DNA of 14,825 nt. Source: Acidiferrobacteraceae bacterium (GTDB lineage Bacteria; Pseudomonadota; Gammaproteobacteria; Arenicellales; UBA868). The stretch covers positions 1 through 14,825 of the forward strand of contig PBJL01000038.1 of assembly GCA_002721105.1 (NCBI GenBank), given 5' to 3'. Of the stretch, positions 1 to 8,145 are shown piece by piece. The stretch's first letter is position 1. The number at the start of each line of letters is the position of its first letter. Position numbers and translations under genes: made by a program. The notes under the pieces are model-generated. The model was not told the DNA's origin and did not search any database. It saw only the letters and a list, made by a program, of their open reading frames with translations.

Positions 1-162
1 ATATTATTAGTAAGCCACAACCCTCATGAGGCAACTGAAATAGCGCAAAATGCCCTATTTCTCAAAAATGGCAAGGTTCTCGAAAAAGGTCGATTGGGAG
101 ACTTGCTGCAAACCCCAAAATCCGATGCTCTGAAAAAATACCTGATTCACCCAGAAAAATAG
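1..162 (+). CDS. ABC transporter ATP-binding protein, C-terminal fragment
   Basis: The window opens inside this gene. Frame 1 reads 53 codons to a TAG at 160-162. The visible tail begins with the H-loop (LLVSH at residues 3-7 of the fragment, His6-equivalent contacting the ATP gamma-phosphate), followed by the EATEIAQNALFLKNGKVLEKG strand-turn-strand typical of the end of an ABC nucleotide-binding domain. The last part (GDLLQTPKSDALKKYL) is a short C-terminal helix with no added regulatory domain. Walker A, signature and Walker B motifs lie outside the window, so the transported substrate cannot be inferred. It is a different gene from the second ABC ATPase at 1696-2415. The reading frame and H-loop are seen directly; the role in powering an inner-membrane transporter is family knowledge. 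Confidence 0.8.
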   Translation: MLLVSHNPHEATEIAQNALFLKNGKVLEKGRLGDLLQTPKSDALKKYLIHPEK

Positions 163-200
163 ATTTCCCCTTAACAATAAAACCTTAACTTCACTGTCTA

Positions 201-227
201 TTGACAACTATCTCTTATACTTATACT
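201..227 (+). promoter_or_regulatory. Candidate sigma70-type promoter for the glutathione peroxidase gene
   Basis: A perfect TTGACA (201-206) is followed after 15 bp by TATACT (222-227, five of six matches to TATAAT). The spacing is shorter than the preferred 17 bp, which lowers confidence. A transcript from here would have a leader of roughly 20-25 nt before the ATG at 257. It sits in the 94-bp gap after the ABC gene, in which I see no hairpin terminator. Confidence 0.4.
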
Positions 228-256
228 TCGATAAACCTTTAAAAAAACCGCCAAAA

Positions 257-799
257 ATGATCAAAACAATACTTTTCTCTTTAGCGTTAACCATGATCTC
301 GAATAATGTCTTGGCCAATGAACACTGCCCCCGTACGTTAGATTTTAATAAGCGATTTCTAGCAAGTGACACAACAATTCGCCTATGTGATCAATATCGC
401 AACCATGTTCTACTAGTTGTTAATACTGCAAGTTACTGTGGATTCACATCACAATTTGAAGGGCTTGAAATGCTTTATCAGAAATATAGAGACAAAAATT
501 TCACGGTGCTAGGTTTTCCTAGCAATGATTTTTTTCAAGAGCCCAAAGGTGAAGATAGTGTAAAAGAATTCTGCTCCTTAACATACAATGTAAAGTTCCC
601 CATGTTTGAAAAAAGTCGCGTTGCGAAACGTCATGCTGAACCCTTTTTTAAATCATTAGGCGAAGAGATCGGAGAATATCCAAAATGGAATTTTTACAAA
701 TATCTTATTTCTAGAGAAGGAGAAGTTATATCAAACTTTAGTAGCTCGGTTAAGCCCGACAGTGATGAATTGATTTTGGCAATAGAATCATTATTATGA
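257..799 (+). CDS. Glutathione peroxidase family thiol peroxidase, exported (Cys type)
   Basis: This 180-residue protein belongs to the glutathione peroxidase family, which reduces hydroperoxides with thiols; bacterial Cys-type members usually use thioredoxin. The peroxidatic Cys is Cys61 in NTASYCGFT. The rest of the catalytic tetrad is present: Gln94 in FFQEP, and Trp144 and Asn145 in KWNFYKY. Cys106 in EFCSLTY is at the resolving-cysteine position of thioredoxin-dependent members, before the conserved FPMF. Residues 1-20 form a typical signal peptide (Lys3, hydrophobic core, likely cleavage after VLA before NEH), so the enzyme should act in the periplasm. Three further cysteines (24, 44 and 106 including the resolving one) are compatible with an oxidising compartment. 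The start is the ATG at 257, preceded by an A-rich stretch without a clear Shine-Dalgarno. The HAD gene follows 51 bp later on the same strand. Confidence 0.93.
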   Translation: MIKTILFSLALTMISNNVLANEHCPRTLDFNKRFLASDTTIRLCDQYRNHVLLVVNTASYCGFTSQFEGLEMLYQKYRDKNFTVLGFPSNDFFQEPKGEDSVKEFCSLTYNVKFPMFEKSRVAKRHAEPFFKSLGEEIGEYPKWNFYKYLISREGEVISNFSSSVKPDSDELILAIESLL

Positions 800-850
800 C
801 ATCTAAACTAATACCCAACTCAAATTTGACTAATCATCACATATAAAAAA

Positions 851-1693
851 TTGAAATTAAATAATAAAGTGGTATTTACTGATCTAGATGGCACATTACT
901 GAACAATAATCACAAACTATCCTCTGTTAATCGCCAAACCTTAACAAAGCTTGGGAACAATGGCATAAATAGGGTGGTTATAACTGGACGCTCACTAGCT
1001 TCAGCTTCTGGAGTTGTTGGTTCTGATTTCCCAATCGATATATTAGTCACGTCATCAGGCGCTGGTATATATAATTTCCCAGAAAAGAGGTTGTTGCGAA
1101 AGGTCGTAATGGATAAGAATCGTGTTCAAAAATATATAGAGCTTTTAAAGAAAATGGATTTAGATTTTATGGTTCATTTTCCTGTTCCAAATAATCACCT
1201 ATTTTCCTGGCATCGAAGTCTTAGAAAGAATAGTGATTTCGATCGTCGACTTAAAACCTACCGAGGTCAACACTCGCCTCTCCAAAAAGATATAAATCAG
1301 GTAGGAGAGGCAACACAATTATTGGTAATTTGCCCACAAGATGAGAATAGTCAAATTCAATTGAGTCTCCAACAGAGTTTGTCAGATTCGTCAATCATTC
1401 GCACAACCTCGCCACTTGACAATCTGTCTATATGGTATGAAATATTCCCTCACGGTATTTCAAAATCTAGTTCTGCTGCCTGGCTTTGCAAACAATTTGA
1501 TTTGGACCCAAAAAATGCATTAGCTATTGGAAATGACTACAATGACAAGGATCTTTTGAACTGGTGTAAGTTTTCCCGAATCGTAGCAAATGCACCCTCT
1601 TCTTTAAAAAAACAATTTACTATTGTGCCCGATAACCACAACAACGGTTTTTCGCAAGCTGTTGAAGAATGGTTAGATCATTTAAAAAAATAA
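851..1693 (+). CDS. Cof-type HAD-superfamily phosphatase (HAD-IIB)
   Basis: This 280-residue protein has all four motifs of a haloacid-dehalogenase phosphatase. Motif I is TDLDGTLL, with nucleophile Asp11 and acid/base Asp13. Motif II is VITGRS, with Thr45. Motif III Lys205 lies in HGISKSSSAAWL, and motif IV is GNDYND (227-232), which binds Mg2+. The roughly 120-residue cap between motifs II and III, and the order GISK then GNDYND, are those of the Cof/YbiV-like IIB branch. These enzymes dephosphorylate sugar phosphates and related small phosphoesters in the cytoplasm; the physiological substrate cannot be read here. The frame starts with TTG at 851. A GTG at 869 (residue 7) would also leave motif I intact, and neither has a good Shine-Dalgarno. 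The stop lies 2 bp from the stop of the convergent tupC-like gene. Confidence 0.88.
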   Translation: MKLNNKVVFTDLDGTLLNNNHKLSSVNRQTLTKLGNNGINRVVITGRSLASASGVVGSDFPIDILVTSSGAGIYNFPEKRLLRKVVMDKNRVQKYIELLKKMDLDFMVHFPVPNNHLFSWHRSLRKNSDFDRRLKTYRGQHSPLQKDINQVGEATQLLVICPQDENSQIQLSLQQSLSDSSIIRTTSPLDNLSIWYEIFPHGISKSSSAAWLCKQFDLDPKNALAIGNDYNDKDLLNWCKFSRIVANAPSSLKKQFTIVPDNHNNGFSQAVEEWLDHLKK

Positions 1694-1695
1694 AA

Positions 1696-2415
1696 TCACC
1701 ATAACAAACTACCTTTAGCAAACATTTTTCCTTCTTCAGTTTTAGGATTGGAAAAAAATGTTTTTACTGAGCTGTGTTCCACTAGGCGACCATCGTACAA
1801 GAATAAAATCTCATCTGCTAATCGTTTTACCTGACCCATATCATGCGAAGTCATTACAATCTTCGTGCCGCTTTCAACAATTTGATAAATAATATATTCG
1901 ACCATCCGAGTGGAAGATGGATCAAGGTGTGCTGTTGGTTCATCAAGAAAAAGAATACGAGGCTTTAGAGCCCAAACTCGAGCAAGGGCCAATCTCTGCT
2001 GTTCTCCAAGAGATAAAGTGCGAGCTGATTGATTTGCTAAACTTGAGAGCCCGGTATCATCCAAAACATCTTTGACCCGTTCTCTTTTTTCTGCGCCATG
2101 TACACCTCGTATAGTTAATGCATACTCAATATTCGCTCTCACTGATCGGCGCAATAAAATCGGTCTCTGGAAGAGCATTCCTTGCCTATCATGAGTCTTA
2201 TTGGTCGTTCCATCAGCAAAATATATTCGACCAGAATTTGGAGTTAAGAGACCATGACAGGCTTTTAATAGTACTGTCTTTCCTGCGCCATTAGGGCCTA
2301 CAATAAAAGTCTTCGAGTCAGAATTGAGTTGAAAAGTTAAATTACACAAAATATCATTACCACCTGCACTAAAAAAAAGATTTTCGACATACATTGGTAA
2401 GATATCAATATCCAT
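1696..2415 (-). CDS. tupC: Tungstate/molybdate-type ABC importer, ATP-binding subunit (TupC-like)
   Basis: A complete 239-residue ABC nucleotide-binding protein. Walker A is GPNGAGKT (40-47), the Q-loop Gln is Gln83 in LFQRP, the signature is LSLGEQQ (134-140), Walker B is ILFLDEP (154-160, Asp158 and catalytic Glu159), and the H-loop is His191 in MTSHD. There is no TOBE or other C-terminal domain. It energises uptake of an oxyanion by the permease encoded immediately upstream (tupB-like; 39 bp between the genes), and the Tup assignment rests mainly on that permease. The start is the ATG at 2415; Met8 is an alternative. No strong Shine-Dalgarno is visible, so it may be translationally coupled to tupB. 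It converges on the HAD gene with a 2-bp gap and no terminator between them. The ABC class is certain; tungstate rather than molybdate or another oxyanion is inference. Confidence 0.82.
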   Translation of the reverse strand: MDIDILPMYVENLFFSAGGNDILCNLTFQLNSDSKTFIVGPNGAGKTVLLKACHGLLTPNSGRIYFADGTTNKTHDRQGMLFQRPILLRRSVRANIEYALTIRGVHGAEKRERVKDVLDDTGLSSLANQSARTLSLGEQQRLALARVWALKPRILFLDEPTAHLDPSSTRMVEYIIYQIVESGTKIVMTSHDMGQVKRLADEILFLYDGRLVEHSSVKTFFSNPKTEEGKMFAKGSLLW

Positions 2416-2454
2416 TTTGTTTTAGTTCGTATGAAAACAGTTGTTTAAAAACAT

Positions 2455-3159
2455 TTAGCGCTCCGTTTGTGCCGCAAAAAATCTAACTAAAAGAGCGAAT
2501 GAATTTATTAATAATACAATCACAATGAGTATTAATCCCAAACCCATAGCTAATTCTAAATTACCTTTTTGAGTTTCCAGAGTAATTGCTGTCGTCATAA
2601 CTCTAGTAGCATGATTGATATTTCCACCAACAATAATCACAGCGCCTACCTCAGCAGTAGCTCTTCCGAAACCGGCCAACAACGTAGTTAGAAGAGTGAA
2701 GCGCCCTTCCCAAAGTAATGTAAAAACCATTCGGCCTTTCGTTGCGCCGAGTGATCTTAGTTGTTCTTGATACTCCGCATATAAATCAAATATAGCCTGG
2801 TTGGTTAAAGCAATTATTATTGGAAGGATCAATATTGTTTGTGCAATGATCATAGCTGTCGGTGTATACAAAATCCCATACTCACCTAATGGGCCCGCTC
2901 GAGACAAAAGAATGTAAACAAAAAGCCCAGCTACTACTGGTGGCAGACCCATCAATGCATTAACAATAGCAACTATGCCTGATCGACCCGGGAACCTGGA
3001 GATTCCTAAAATAGATCCCAATGGAAATCCGAGAATTGCTGCAAAAAACAATGATGTTAGGCTTACCCTCAAAGATAGCAAAACAACTTCTACCAGATAA
3101 GGATCACGCTGAGCGACGATCTCTACAGCAACTCCAAATGATTGCACGATCTCATTCAC
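2455..3159 (-). CDS. tupB: Tungstate/molybdate-type ABC importer permease (TupB-like)
   Basis: A 234-residue inner-membrane permease with about five or six hydrophobic segments (roughly 22-50, 60-85, 97-118, 150-170 region, 200-228). The cytoplasmic coupling loop that contacts the ATPase is RSLGATKGRMVFTLLW (135-150), a form of the EAA motif. The following stretch, GFGRATAEVGAVIIVGGNI (163-181), with NHATRVMTTAITLET, is the most diagnostic part and matches the TupB/WtpB-like group of the molybdate/tungstate permease family as I know it. The start is GTG at 3159; an in-frame stop lies just upstream and no better start exists in between, although the nearest GAGGA is 15 nt away. The usual partner tupA (periplasmic binding protein) is absent: the upstream neighbour is argB, 64 bp away. 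Transport of tungstate specifically is family inference. Confidence 0.85.
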   Translation of the reverse strand: MNEIVQSFGVAVEIVAQRDPYLVEVVLLSLRVSLTSLFFAAILGFPLGSILGISRFPGRSGIVAIVNALMGLPPVVAGLFVYILLSRAGPLGEYGILYTPTAMIIAQTILILPIIIALTNQAIFDLYAEYQEQLRSLGATKGRMVFTLLWEGRFTLLTTLLAGFGRATAEVGAVIIVGGNINHATRVMTTAITLETQKGNLELAMGLGLILIVIVLLINSFALLVRFFAAQTER

Positions 3160-3223
3160 GATAAAATTATTAAATCCTCATTATCGACATTAAGATTACT
3201 GCAACATCCTCATCAGTGACTGA

Positions 3224-4227
<1,004 letters not shown>

Positions 4228-4249
4228 AATCAGTACCATTTAAGCTAAT

Positions 4250-4699
4250 TTAGGCTGCGAGTATTTCGATCTTTCGAGACAGTACATCATTTATCTTTGG
4301 CAAATTGATGCTAAGAATCCCATTCTTACATTCGGCCGTAATTGCTTTAGAATCGATATTCGAGCCAAGTCTTATTGAGCGCGAAAAATTGTCGAATGAG
4401 CTCTCACGCCTAATGATTGTGGCATCTTTTGAGACAGCTTCGTCATTTTTCCGGCTTGCCTCAATAAGCAAATGTCCGCCCTCTACTGTCAAATTTAGCT
4501 CGTCTTTCTGAATTCCTGGGACTTCCGCTCTTAAAATGTAAGCGGTATCAGTTTCAGATACATCTATAATCGGTTTGCGGATGTCAACATGTGATTTTTG
4601 CATTAACTGCCTGCTAAACACTTTATCGTATAACCCATCATGACTAGTCAAATAACTCCAGCTAATGGGTTGTTCTAATGTGTGAAAAATATTAGCCAT
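4250..4699 (-). CDS. Small heat-shock protein, Hsp20/alpha-crystallin family
   Basis: A 149-residue ATP-independent holdase that binds unfolding proteins in the cytoplasm. The N-terminal arm (1-42) is variable. The alpha-crystallin domain runs about 43-137 and contains RAEVPGIQKDELNLTVEGG (57-75), RRESSFDNFSRSI (97-109) and the closing signature ECKNGILSINLPK (123-135). The C-terminal IxI motif (IEI, 144-146), which docks into neighbouring subunits during oligomer assembly, is present, so the protein is complete. The ATG at 4699 has a Shine-Dalgarno GGAG (4710-4713) 10 nt upstream. A sigma32-like promoter lies at 4766-4793 and a strong terminator follows, so it is probably a single-gene heat-shock unit. 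It is divergent from the FAD oxidoreductase at 4800. The family call is firm. Confidence 0.95.
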   Translation of the reverse strand: MANIFHTLEQPISWSYLTSHDGLYDKVFSRQLMQKSHVDIRKPIIDVSETDTAYILRAEVPGIQKDELNLTVEGGHLLIEASRKNDEAVSKDATIIRRESSFDNFSRSIRLGSNIDSKAITAECKNGILSINLPKINDVLSRKIEILAA

Positions 4700-4765
4700 T
4701 GTTGAAAAACTCCATATGTTATTTAAATTTTAAAGATCTTATAATTTTTTGATCCAGTACTTATA

Positions 4766-4793
4766 AAATGGTGATGATAATTTATATTTCAAG
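4766..4793 (-). promoter_or_regulatory. Sigma32 (RpoH) heat-shock promoter of hsp20
   Basis: On the minus strand CTTGAAA (4793-4787) is followed after 13 bp by CACCATTT (4773-4766). The classical enterobacterial RpoH consensus is CTTGAAA, 11-16 bp, CCCCATNT, so the -35 is perfect and the -10 matches at all but one specified position. The predicted leader is about 60 nt. The -35 element ends 6 bp before the start codon of the divergent FAD oxidoreductase, so the two upstream regions overlap. Confidence 0.8.
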
Positions 4794-4799
4794 AAAAGA

Positions 4800-6104
4800 A
4801 TGAACAAAATTTTTGATGTAATCATTATTGGGGCGGGGATAATTGGGACATCTATTGGACATCGTCTTTCACTAAAAGGTTGGCGCACTTTGAACATCGA
4901 CCAATTATCTGGCGCAGGAGAAGGATCTACTAGTAACTCTCTAGCGATAGTTCGCACAAACTATTCAACAATAGAAGGGGCCGCTCTTGCATGGGAGGGC
5001 TACCAATATTGGTCGAACTGGCCAAATTATTTGCAAACAGTTGAAAAATCACGTCTAGCAAAATTCGTCGAGACTGGTGCGTTCGTTGTAAAAACAAAAT
5101 CAAATGATAAGCTGCTCAATCAATTATTGATATCGAAAAATCTCGGCATTCCTTTTGAGGAATGGTCTTTAAAACAACTCGCTATAAATTTTCCAGATTG
5201 GAATCTAAGTTGCTTTAGTCCTGCGATTCATTCTAATTCAAAATATTTTGGCATTGAAACTGGCCTCCAAATTGATGGAGGAGTTTTTTTTCCAAAAGCA
5301 GGTTACTGTAATGATCCTCGTCTTGCAGCAAAAAACTTACAAACAGCGACAAAAATAGCCGGTGGCGAATTTTTGTTTAGGCATTCGATTTCAGATATTA
5401 GAACACACAACGGAAAATGCATTGGCGTCACTCTGAGTAGCAGTGAAAAAATCGATGCGCCAGTGGTCGTCAACGCAGCGGGCCCATATTCAAGCAAAGT
5501 CAATAATTTGATTAGTGGATTAGGTGCAACAAATATACACACCCAAGCTTTCCGTCATGAATCAAGTCATTTACCGCTCATCCAAAATGAGAAAACGCGA
5601 TATGATGATGTTATAACTTTCGATGACGACATAGCAAGTTACACTCGTCCCGATCATGCCGGATCAATTTTCGTTGGTAGCCTCGGCACCACATTTGAAA
5701 ACAATGAGCCTATTGATGTGGACAAATTCGATCACAACTTCACTGATAACGCCTGGGAACCCGCATATCGCCTGGGGCAAAGAATTCCAAATTTAAGAAT
5801 TCCTAATCAATGGAAAGGTATAGTTGATCTCTGGGACGTAACTGAGGACTGGACCCCAATCTATGATCAAACTGATATACCAGGTTATTATCTAGCGATT
5901 GGTACTAGTGGCAATCAGTTTAAATCAGCGCCCGTAGTGGGTTTATTGATGGCCCAATTAATTGAGCATTGTGAAAGCGGACATGATCATGATAAAGATC
6001 CACTAATTTTTTTCCTTGAAAAGACAAAGAATCATATCTGCTTAGATTTCTTTTCGCGTAATAGAAAAAAAAATACTAGAAGCAGCAACTCAGTACTGGC
6101 ATAA
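4800..6104 (+). CDS. FAD-dependent oxidoreductase, DAO (sarcosine/glycine oxidase-like) family
   Basis: A 434-residue flavoprotein of the DAO fold, whose members oxidise secondary or N-methylated amino acids and other amines. An N-terminal Rossmann motif is visible: VIIIGAGIIGTSIGHRL, with Gly11, Gly13 and Gly16, and Asp34 at the end of strand 2 for the FAD ribose. A conserved second FAD contact region follows (STSNSLAIVRTNYS, 43-56), then VVNAAGPYS (223-231), and a C-terminal flavin-binding end, YYLAIGTSGNQFKSAPVVG (363-381). The extra 50-residue tail is polar and basic (RNRKKNTRSS) and looks unstructured. The ATG at 4800 follows AAGAAAAGA, a weak purine-rich site; a consensus TATAAT at 4740-4745 could be its -10. 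It converges on the acyl-CoA dehydrogenase operon. The substrate cannot be assigned; a role on N-methyl amines or amino acids would suit the amide-hydrolase genes further right, but that is inference. Confidence 0.85.
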   Translation: MNKIFDVIIIGAGIIGTSIGHRLSLKGWRTLNIDQLSGAGEGSTSNSLAIVRTNYSTIEGAALAWEGYQYWSNWPNYLQTVEKSRLAKFVETGAFVVKTKSNDKLLNQLLISKNLGIPFEEWSLKQLAINFPDWNLSCFSPAIHSNSKYFGIETGLQIDGGVFFPKAGYCNDPRLAAKNLQTATKIAGGEFLFRHSISDIRTHNGKCIGVTLSSSEKIDAPVVVNAAGPYSSKVNNLISGLGATNIHTQAFRHESSHLPLIQNEKTRYDDVITFDDDIASYTRPDHAGSIFVGSLGTTFENNEPIDVDKFDHNFTDNAWEPAYRLGQRIPNLRIPNQWKGIVDLWDVTEDWTPIYDQTDIPGYYLAIGTSGNQFKSAPVVGLLMAQLIEHCESGHDHDKDPLIFFLEKTKNHICLDFFSRNRKKNTRSSNSVLA

Positions 6105-6156
6105 ATATACTAAAAATAAACTAAAATTTATTACTACCCAACTGCCGCAGTATCAA

Positions 6157-7338
6157 TTAATACGACCTCGGCAACCCAAGTATGTGTTGGCCAATATAAG
6201 CTAATATCAAATTTGTTGATACAGGTGCAGTCAAATATAAACGTGCTTCACGCCATTTGCGCTCGATATCATAATCGCAAGAAAACGCAAATCCACCAAA
6301 AGTTTGCATGCACGCCTCTCCCGCATTCCAGGCAGCCTCCGAACATAATAACTTTGCGATATTCGCCTCATGCCCACATGATAAACCTCGATCAAAGAGT
6401 GTAGCTGCTTTTCTTGCCATTAAATCAGCCGCTTCAGTATTAGCATAGGCACGAGCCAATGGAAACTGAATACCCTGATTGCGTCCTATAGGGGATCCAA
6501 AAACACGTCGATCTGAGGCATAACTACTAGCCTGTGCTAAGAAAAAACGGGCATCACCAATACTTTCACTTGAAATGAGAATTCTTTCTGCATTCAATCC
6601 ATCCAGTAGATACTTAAACCCCTTCCCTTCATCACCGATCAGACTTTCTTTCGGAATTTTGACATCGTTAAAGAATAGCTGTGTCGTATTATGATTAATC
6701 ATAGTGTCTATGGGCTGAATCTCTATATCCTGATCTTTGAGGTCGCGAAGATCGATCAAAAAAACGGACAAGCCATCTTTAGGTCGGAAATCGTCTGTAG
6801 GTTTAGGCTGTGTCCTCGCCAATAATAATATTAAATCTGAATGTAATGCACGGCTTGTCCATATCTTTTGACCATTGACCACATAAAAGTCATCTACTAA
6901 TTTAGCTCTAGTCTTAATGTTGCCAGTATCAGAGCCGGAATCAGGCTCAGTGACTCCAAACGCTTGTAGTCGAAGTACACCGTTCGCAATATCGGGAAGA
7001 TATTTTTGCTTTTGTTTCTCACTACCATGACGCAACAATGTTCCCATTGTATACATTTGTGCATGACAAGCTGATGCGCTACCACCTGACCTATGTATAG
7101 TCTCTAAAATCACCGCTCCAGCCCGCAATGGTAATCCCGAACCACCATATTTCTCCGGAATCAGTGCTGATAACCAGCCTGCCTTGGTTAACGCATCAAC
7201 AAATTTTTGGGGGTAACCGCGTTTGGCATCCATTTCTCTCCAATATTCTCCGGGGAAACGATCGCAAATTGCGCCTACAGCTTGTCTTATCTCTTGGTAG
7301 TCTTCAACTATGAAGGATTCTTCGTTTATATTATCCAA
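6157..7338 (-). CDS. Acyl-CoA dehydrogenase with APVST C-terminus
   Basis: A 393-residue member of the FAD acyl-CoA dehydrogenase family, which introduces an alpha,beta double bond into acyl-CoA and passes electrons to ETF. Seen: PEKYGGSG (61-68) in the N-terminal helical domain, FGVTEPDSGSDTGNIKT (127-143) and KIWTSRA (158-164) for FAD/substrate binding, the C-terminal GRNQGIQFPLA helix (285-295) and QTFGGFAF (345-352). The canonical catalytic Glu of the IYEGT motif is missing: the aligned segment is LTAPVSTN (369-376). Glu251 in LNAER instead occupies the position used by isovaleryl- and long-chain acyl-CoA dehydrogenases. The start is TTG at 7338, 3 nt after the stop of the hydratase gene, with GAGGA (7348-7352) 9 nt upstream; there is no nearby ATG that keeps the fold. 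It is the last gene of the operon and converges on the FAD oxidoreductase. The acyl substrate is unknown. Confidence 0.92.
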   Translation of the reverse strand: MDNINEESFIVEDYQEIRQAVGAICDRFPGEYWREMDAKRGYPQKFVDALTKAGWLSALIPEKYGGSGLPLRAGAVILETIHRSGGSASACHAQMYTMGTLLRHGSEKQKQKYLPDIANGVLRLQAFGVTEPDSGSDTGNIKTRAKLVDDFYVVNGQKIWTSRALHSDLILLLARTQPKPTDDFRPKDGLSVFLIDLRDLKDQDIEIQPIDTMINHNTTQLFFNDVKIPKESLIGDEGKGFKYLLDGLNAERILISSESIGDARFFLAQASSYASDRRVFGSPIGRNQGIQFPLARAYANTEAADLMARKAATLFDRGLSCGHEANIAKLLCSEAAWNAGEACMQTFGGFAFSCDYDIERKWREARLYLTAPVSTNLILAYIGQHILGLPRSY

Positions 7339-7341
7339 ATC

Positions 7342-8145
7342 CTATTTTCCTCGAAAGATGGGTTTTCTCTTTTCATTATAGGCAGCAATACCCTCTAGTC
7401 TGTCAACAGTCGGAACGGTTTGACGATAGCACTTTAATTCAAACCTATAACCATCCCTAAGATCTGACTGAAGTGCGTGATTTAAAGCTTTTTTGACTTC
7501 CCGATTTGCTATAGGTGCATTTAGAGAAATTCTTTGAGCAAGATGCATAACCTGAGACAAAAGTTCTTCTGGCTCTAACATTTTTCCAACCAAACCCCAG
7601 GAAAATGCTTCTTTCGCAGAAAACACGGATCCCGATAAGATGATTTCTTTTGCACGTCTTGTTCCAACCGCACGTGGCAAATACTGTGTTGCACCAAGCC
7701 CTGGCATTATCCCCAATGTAGTCTCGGGAAGTGCAAATCGAGCAGTAGTAGAACTCCAAGCAAAATCACAGGCCAAAATTAACTCCAAACCACCACCAAA
7801 AGCAGCTCCATTTACCGCTCCGATCATCGGTAAACTGCATTCCATAATCGCGATAGCGACGCTTTCAAAAATCTCATGCTGTTGCATCCACTGTTTGTCT
7901 GTCATTCCATTTCTTTCTTTAAGATCAGCTCCAGCACAAAATGCACGGTCCCCATATCCCGTTAACACTATACACCTAAGGTCATGCGGATCCTTGTTGA
8001 TCATTAACATAAGATCTCTCAATTCTTCACCCATTTTAGTATTAATCGCATTTGAAAAATCCGGCCTATTCAGTACAATTTGGACAACATTTTCCTCTTC
8101 CGATACAAGTAGAGTCTCAAAATCTAACTCAGAAAATATAGTCAC
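7342..8145 (-). CDS. Enoyl-CoA hydratase/isomerase (crotonase family)
   Basis: A 267-residue crotonase-fold protein. The oxyanion-hole strand is AFCAGADLKER (68-78), the second is GAAFGGGLELILACDF (113-128). Both acidic residues used by hydratases are present: Glu121 in GGLEL and Glu141 in LPETTLGIMPG, so water addition to an enoyl-CoA is the likely reaction. The pattern PETTLGIMPGLGATQYLPR resembles the AUH/short-chain hydratase branch. The start is GTG at 8145, with AAGGA (8152-8156) 6 nt upstream. The GTG overlaps the TGA of the CoA-transferase gene by 4 nt (GTGA), and the acyl-CoA dehydrogenase begins 3 nt after its own stop, so the three genes are translationally coupled. It should act on the product of that dehydrogenase. 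Substrate specificity is not visible. Confidence 0.92.
   Translation of the reverse strand: MTIFSELDFETLLVSEEENVVQIVLNRPDFSNAINTKMGEELRDLMLMINKDPHDLRCIVLTGYGDRAFCAGADLKERNGMTDKQWMQQHEIFESVAIAIMECSLPMIGAVNGAAFGGGLELILACDFAWSSTTARFALPETTLGIMPGLGATQYLPRAVGTRRAKEIILSGSVFSAKEAFSWGLVGKMLEPEELLSQVMHLAQRISLNAPIANREVKKALNHALQSDLRDGYRFELKCYRQTVPTVDRLEGIAAYNEKRKPIFRGK

Noticed and set aside
4739..4957. 72-codon minus-strand ORF over the start of the FAD oxidoreductase
   Set aside because: It overlaps the sigma32 promoter and the Rossmann motif of the oxidoreductase, and shows no family motif.
6105..6156. Bidirectional terminator between the convergent FAD oxidoreductase and acyl-CoA dehydrogenase genes
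   Set aside because: Only short A/T repeats (AATAAA/TTTATT) can pair; there is no GC-containing stem with a T tract.
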